64,000 nucleotides of DNA from Taiwanofungus camphoratus (taxonomy: Eukaryota; Basidiomycota; Agaricomycetes; Polyporales; Taiwanofungaceae), in NCBI GenBank assembly GCA_003999685.1, contig CP021223.1, positions 2,170,001 through 2,234,000 on the forward strand, read 5' to 3'. Shown piece after piece: positions 59,435-64,000 of this stretch. Both the position numbers and the translations under genes were made by a program. Positions within the stretch are counted from its first letter, which is position 1; each line of letters starts with the position of its first letter. The notes under the pieces were generated by a model, which ran no database searches, had not been told where the DNA came from, and saw only the letters and a list, made by a program, of their open reading frames with translations.

Positions 59435-59977
59435 GTGTCGCTACTGTATTGGTCACAGTGAGGAAAAGGTCAGACAAGCCGTCATTTAAATAAGCGCGCA
59501 ACGCCACAGACGCGTTTACGATCATTGAACACGTCCCCGTGAGATGGCGCGTTATACTGCATCGATAAGACCAGACTGAGGCTCAACCAACAAATCTTCA
59601 AGTCGCAAAAGTCGTCAAAACGTAATTCCCGACAGTCTACAGTGCAAGACAACGCTAGTACTACGACTCAACGGCATCGGATGGACAAGCTCGTTCCGCA
59701 CCACCACAAGCAACATCTGCACTTAGCAGTGTCATGGAGCCTGCGAAATACGAGTATCAACAACCCGCGCACGAGGATAGCAGGGGCCTGTCGAACACTG
59801 CACCACGCCAAGAAGGAGCTAACTCAGTCACCAAGCAGGATAGGATGAGACCTTCGCAGAGTGGCATGTTCATGCCCCCGTCAGAGCGGATGCATGGAAC
59901 ACCGAAGGCGAAGGTTAGGCATCACCGCCGGAATACATATCGGCGGAACCAGAATCAATAGTGCAGACTCCAATCCG
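59435..59977. other. intergenic, upstream of ATRIP-like gene
   Basis: Promoter region of the ATRIP-like gene and 3' flank of UPF2. It contains the doubtful small plus-strand frame listed separately. Confidence 0.45.
59659..59961 (+). CDS. doubtful small disordered protein, last exon
   Basis: A 101-codon open stretch follows a possible acceptor (CGCTAG) and ends at the TAG at 59959-59961. It is polar, Gln/Pro/Arg-rich (YEYQQPAHEDSRGLSNTAPR; ending HHRRNTYRRNQNQ) with an internal ATG at 59734. No family is recognised and the upstream exon is not certain. It would be divergent from the ATRIP-like gene and converge on UPF2 with 16 bp between stops. It may be no more than a chance frame. Confidence 0.25.
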   Translation, partial: YYDSTASDGQARSAPPQATSALSSVMEPAKYEYQQPAHEDSRGLSNTAPRQEGANSVTKQDRMRPSQSGMFMPPSERMHGTPKAKVRHHRRNTYRRNQNQ

Positions 59978-62900
59978 TTAGCCGACGTAACGTATTTTGA
60001 TGGCTCCGTTACGATTACGCGCTTCAAGGGCTAGCAAACAGTTGTTCATAACTCCTTGGTGAACTGATCAGCATTGAAGCATACCTTTCAGCTCTTCAGC
60101 TTCTTCTCGTTGTTCATAGTCAAGGACAAGTCTCTTCAAATGCTGCTGCTCCACTTTATCTTGCATTTGAGCTGTTCGGGTTTGGACTGCCAGCGCAGAT
60201 TCCGCTGGAATGGCAATCTGACGAGGCTAGTTACAATAGTCTGCATCAGCTTCGAGGAGGCCTGGAGTCAGAAAAAAATTCACTTGTGGTTTATTTCCCC
60301 GCTTGGTAAACAACGTGAAATTCATGACGCCATGTTGATCGGTTCCATTCACAGTTGTGATATCGACCTCCTCGTCGTTCTCATCGTTGCGTTTCTTGCG
60401 CATCACAGGCGGGGGGACGGCAGACTCCCACAGTGCTAATGCTGTCTTCTTGTCCACTTTCCTCGATTCTGCAGAGGTGTCTGTAACCATCTTCGCAAGC
60501 TCCTTCGCGAACTCCGCATCATCCTCTTCCGATGGGCCTAGGCTTTCTTGTGCTGACTTGAGAACGATGGCCTCGTCAGGTGACGACGCCCGTTCATCGA
60601 CCTGTTTTCTAGATTGTCAAGAGTAGCACTTCGGAACCTGAGCTCACTTACAGGTGATTCCAACTGTGACTGGTCTTCCTCGTCATCCTCTTGTGCCTCA
60701 GGTCTCTCATCATCTTCACCACTTTCTTCGCCACTGTCCTCACCTGCTGAAACTGTAAAAGCTTCGGTTAGTATTGTGAACGAGGCTCTACAAGCCGTCT
60801 CCACATACTGCCAGCATTCTGGAAGGCTGAGTTAAACATTTCGTCCACAGCTACACCCGCTTCCTCGAGTGTTTTGAACGCGACCATTTTGGGCCTCACA
60901 GCCTGAAACCATAGTCTGATCAGCTCGAAAATACATAATCAAGAGTAGTATGAACCTCAAGTGAGTCGGACAACATAAATTCGACGTCCATCGGAAGTGG
61001 CGCCTTACACAAGACATACATCTATGTAAAATGCTCAATATATGGGATCAGAAGTGGATATAATAAATTGCACGTACCTGGAAGAAAGCCAAGAAATTAT
61101 CCAACTTTTTATGTTGCGTGCCACGATCGAAGCACATTCCGCATGTGTCAAGAATAATGCAGACCAGACGTATTCGGAAGAAATCGTCCGGCATATCGAT
61201 GGGGGACGGCTGACCAGGCGAAGGTCGCCCCTCCGCTGCATTGTCTAATCAGCTCACTATTCACAACTACTCTTTTTTTACTCACGGTGTCCAAACGTCA
61301 CCAGCGTCCATAGTGTATCGAAGATGATCCCCGACCCGATTAGGCGGTAGATGTACAGCTCGCCCAAATACTTCACCGTAGCTACACGCCGCTGATTGAT
61401 GCTATACACATTCTGCTCCAGCCCTCGCCTTATATCCTCGAGCACCTGGTCTACAACCGCAATCGCAAATGCAGGGTGATATCGCTGCAGGTCATACGTA
61501 AGCATGGCGAGGAGCGGGATGTTGCCGTATTTGATCTTCCAGGGCTTCGTAAACACCTTATGCAGTGTCCGGATAATAGTACTGTCGCTCCAGTCGAGTT
61601 TGCGGAGAAGCTTCAGAACCTTGTCGATTGTTTTCTTGGTAAGAACGTCATAGACGAGATGTCGAATAAAGAGCTCCATCGGCGCGCGCTCTTTCACTTG
61701 TTTAGCTGTACGCTCGGGAGGGTTACACTTGCAGTTACTGTAATGAGAAAAAGGCGTTTTTGTATGTCTACTTGATCTTCATACCTGATAGTATGCATTC
61801 TCCAGCAACAATTGTTGTCTTTGGTCGAAATGCTGCAGACTTTGCTTCCTCCGCATAAGTTCCAGCTAGACATACACACCCATGAGGATGTATGACTTGC
61901 TATATACATCCATTTTGACTTACCATCTTACTAAACGTGTCTCGGGTTTCATCGCTTCTCAACAAGAATCGCCCGCAACCTTCAAGTAACAACGCAATAT
62001 TATCAACGTTGGTGCCAGAGAAGTCATCAAGGCACACTTTAAACATGTGCAGGATAAGATGTGGCGGAACCACACGGAATTTGGTAAGATTGGATAAGAA
62101 GGTGATATTCTGCAGGCACCCGTTATAAACACGTTGCGAGATAAACAAGCGCCAGGAGTGCTCTTACCTTGAGCCTGACTTCCAGTAACTCAATGACAAC
62201 GTTCTTCTTGCGCTGCAAATAACGGAACTCCTCGTCGAGCTGCATGAATGCATATAAGTGGAGGTGAAGGGTGTGACGGCTCGACGTCGCACTCACGATA
62301 GAAATTATTTCGTTCCCAATGTCAGGCATATATCTATTTAATGTCGCAATTAACCTTGAGTAATGGGGTAACAGGTCCGTTCGGCTCTTCGGCGCTTGAC
62401 TCATGAACTAATCGCAGAGTATCTGTAAGAGCATACAGCATGCTTGAGCAAATAATCAAACGAACTTTCACGAGCCTCTTGCGAGCCGCTTTTGAGTTCA
62501 AGAACGCGAAGTCGACAGCCGCCTGATCTATCAGTGTGCGGTTTGTCGCATCAGGAAGGCGCGCGAGTAATGCAGTAAGGAGCTGCGAAGGGCCTTGTGG
62601 TGCAAGCTGAGGGGTCGACGGTGGAGACATCCTGGGCGTACCTGGAGTGGGAGTGGGCAAGCTGTTTTGAACAAGCACCGTGAATAGCAATCCATTGAGA
62701 GGAGGACGGAACCTTACTCTTCATCCTCCTCGTCCTTCTGTGCAATGCCTTCCGTGATTGACGGCTTGTCTTCTGTGACCTGCGCGCTCTCATCAAAACG
62801 ACCATCACCATTGACTTTGAACCCCGCCAGCTCCTCCTCGAGCTTCCGGACCTCCTCCTGCACTTTCTCCTTCTCAATCTTCTCCCGCTCCTTGCTGTCT

Positions 62901-64000
62901 TGCTCATCACCCTCCTCTGCCTCACCCTCCACCCCCAGCACGCTCCGCGGTACATAGTCCTTGAGGTCCGGGATGTCTTCGAAGAATCGCCGCTCCTCCT
63001 CGTCTTCCCACTTCCCGCCAGTCACTTGCTCCAGTTCCCCACCTGCGACGCTGCTCCCCGTGTTCATCCCGATTAGAATCGATTCCGACTTCTGCGTGGA
63101 TGTCTTGAGCGTCGGCATCGGCAGGTAGAGTAGCTCGGACAGACTATTGCGGAGGATTCAGAGGAATGAAGTGACGAGAGATGCGCAGGAATGCTCACGT
63201 CTGACAGCTGGCAAGTAACTTTTCGTAGCTCTTCGTCATCTTTTCGTACGCCTGCTGCCTGTCCTCAAAGATCTCACCCGAACGGATGTACGCCTCGTGG
63301 TTCCGCCTATCTTGCTCTTGTAAACGCTGTACAAACGACGTTAGTCCCACCATCACGTCTAAGTAGTAGCAGTAGTTTCTATGCTCACATTGTGCTCGAT
63401 CACTAGCTTCTTCGCGACATTCTCGAAATACCCCTCGCACATCTTCTTGAACCGCTCCCTGATTTCCTTCTCCACCAGCTCCTCCTCCTTCGCCAGCGGC
63501 GGGAATACTTCATGGGGGCTCCCACTCGCTTGGCTGGTGGTCGTCGATGAAAGCGTGCCAGGCTCCGAAGCAGAAGAGATCTGCTTCGAGGGCGCGGGCG
63601 GGACAATGCCAAGATAAGGACGCGCATACGACTTGAGGAACGTTGAGAGTAAGGGCAACGACGACAGCGTTGGGTCATTCGAAAGCTTCCGCCCAATTAG
63701 TTCGCTCTAGTGCGCATATAGCGTGCTCTGGACGACTTACTAGGTCTCTCACGACCTTCATCATCCACTCGCCGCCACTCCGGTCCGGACCATCCTTGAT
63801 GATCCCCACCAGCGCCAGCTCGGCGCACACGCGCAGCACTGGCCGCTGGCGAGACACCCGTGCCGCATCCTCCTTCTCGCGCTGCTCGGGCGTCAGTGCT
63901 GATAGAGCCCCACGCGACGGCGGGGCCAGAGCCACGGACAGCGACGACACGAGGTCGGGAGTGAACGACTTGGGAAACCTGCGGTGAAGCAGCGAGATAA
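59978..64000 (-). CDS. UPF2: UPF2/Nmd2 nonsense-mediated decay factor, 5' end outside window
   Basis: Runs off the right edge, so the N-terminal part is missing. Visible from the right: end of the first MIF4G region (RFPKSFTPDLVSSLSVALAP, VLRVCAELALVGIIKDGPDR), FLKSYARPYLGIVPP, VEKEIRERFKKMCEGYFENV, EIFEDRQQAYEKMTKSYEKL, the acidic linker FFEDIPDLKDYVP, a second MIF4G (about 62100-62600), and the third, clearest one (APMELFIRHLVYDVLTKKTI, VLKLLRKLDWSDSTIIRTLH, FTKPWKIKYGNIPLLAMLTY). An acidic stretch and the UPF1-binding C-terminus follow (DTSAESRKVDKKTALALWES, VRQIAIPAESALAVQTRTAQ-like sequence, QQHLKRLVLDYEQREE), with a last exon ending ARNRNGAIKIRYVG and the TAA at 59978-59980. UPF2 bridges UPF1 and UPF3 on mRNAs with early stop codons. 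About ten introns are implied; inner borders were not all set. Confidence 0.94.

Overview
The window looks like nuclear DNA of a filamentous basidiomycete, most likely an Agaricomycete. The signs are dense genes with many 50-60 bp GT-AG introns, very short exons (7 and 10 nt), a DUF6533 multi-pass membrane protein, a HAM1-like protein, and coding regions that are mostly GC-rich. No search was run. Families are recognised from motifs, and exon borders were read by eye from splice signals and reading phase.

Left part (2.3-16.5 kb), mostly housekeeping: a five-unit polyubiquitin gene (-) diverging from an AsaB/CmcJ-like oxidoreductase (+); a HAM1-like protein (+); an intron-containing tRNA-Tyr (-); a FAM72 homologue (+); and an acid-sphingomyelinase-like phosphodiesterase with about 17 exons (+).

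Middle accessory zone (16.8-29.5 kb), visibly more AT-rich and gene-poor: a 5'-truncated LINE (LINE-A, -) with a perfect 15-bp target duplication; a Helitron/PIF1-type helicase without its Rep part (-); a 270-bp 3' fragment of a second LINE family with its own perfect 15-bp duplication; and a DUF6533 membrane protein (+).

Second gene block (29.8-42.6 kb): Tudor-SN/SND1 (-, 19 exons) head-to-head with mitochondrial ribosomal protein bS6m (+); a HAD-like protein (-); a Mei2-like RNA-binding protein (+); and an unrecognised 197-residue protein (-).

Transposon nest (42.8-54.1 kb): a near-full-length LINE (LINE-B, +) with zinc-knuckle ORF1 and endonuclease-RT-RNase H ORF2. It is interrupted in ORF1 by one solo-LTR-like insertion and in ORF2 by another, which itself holds a third. 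The first and third belong to one family and lie in opposite orientation, forming an inverted repeat of about 1.6 kb. All three have TGAT...ATCA ends and 4-bp duplications.

Right part (54.5-64 kb): a probable GT49/LARGE-like glycosyltransferase (+), an ATRIP/Rad26-like checkpoint protein (-), and the C-terminal part of UPF2/Nmd2 (-), which runs off the window. Several genes serve RNA fate (Tudor-SN, Mei2-like, UPF2) or genome and protein stability (ATRIP, FAM72, polyubiquitin), but they look like ordinary neighbours rather than one pathway. The most unusual structure is the nested transposon block; I saw no convincing new multi-gene system.
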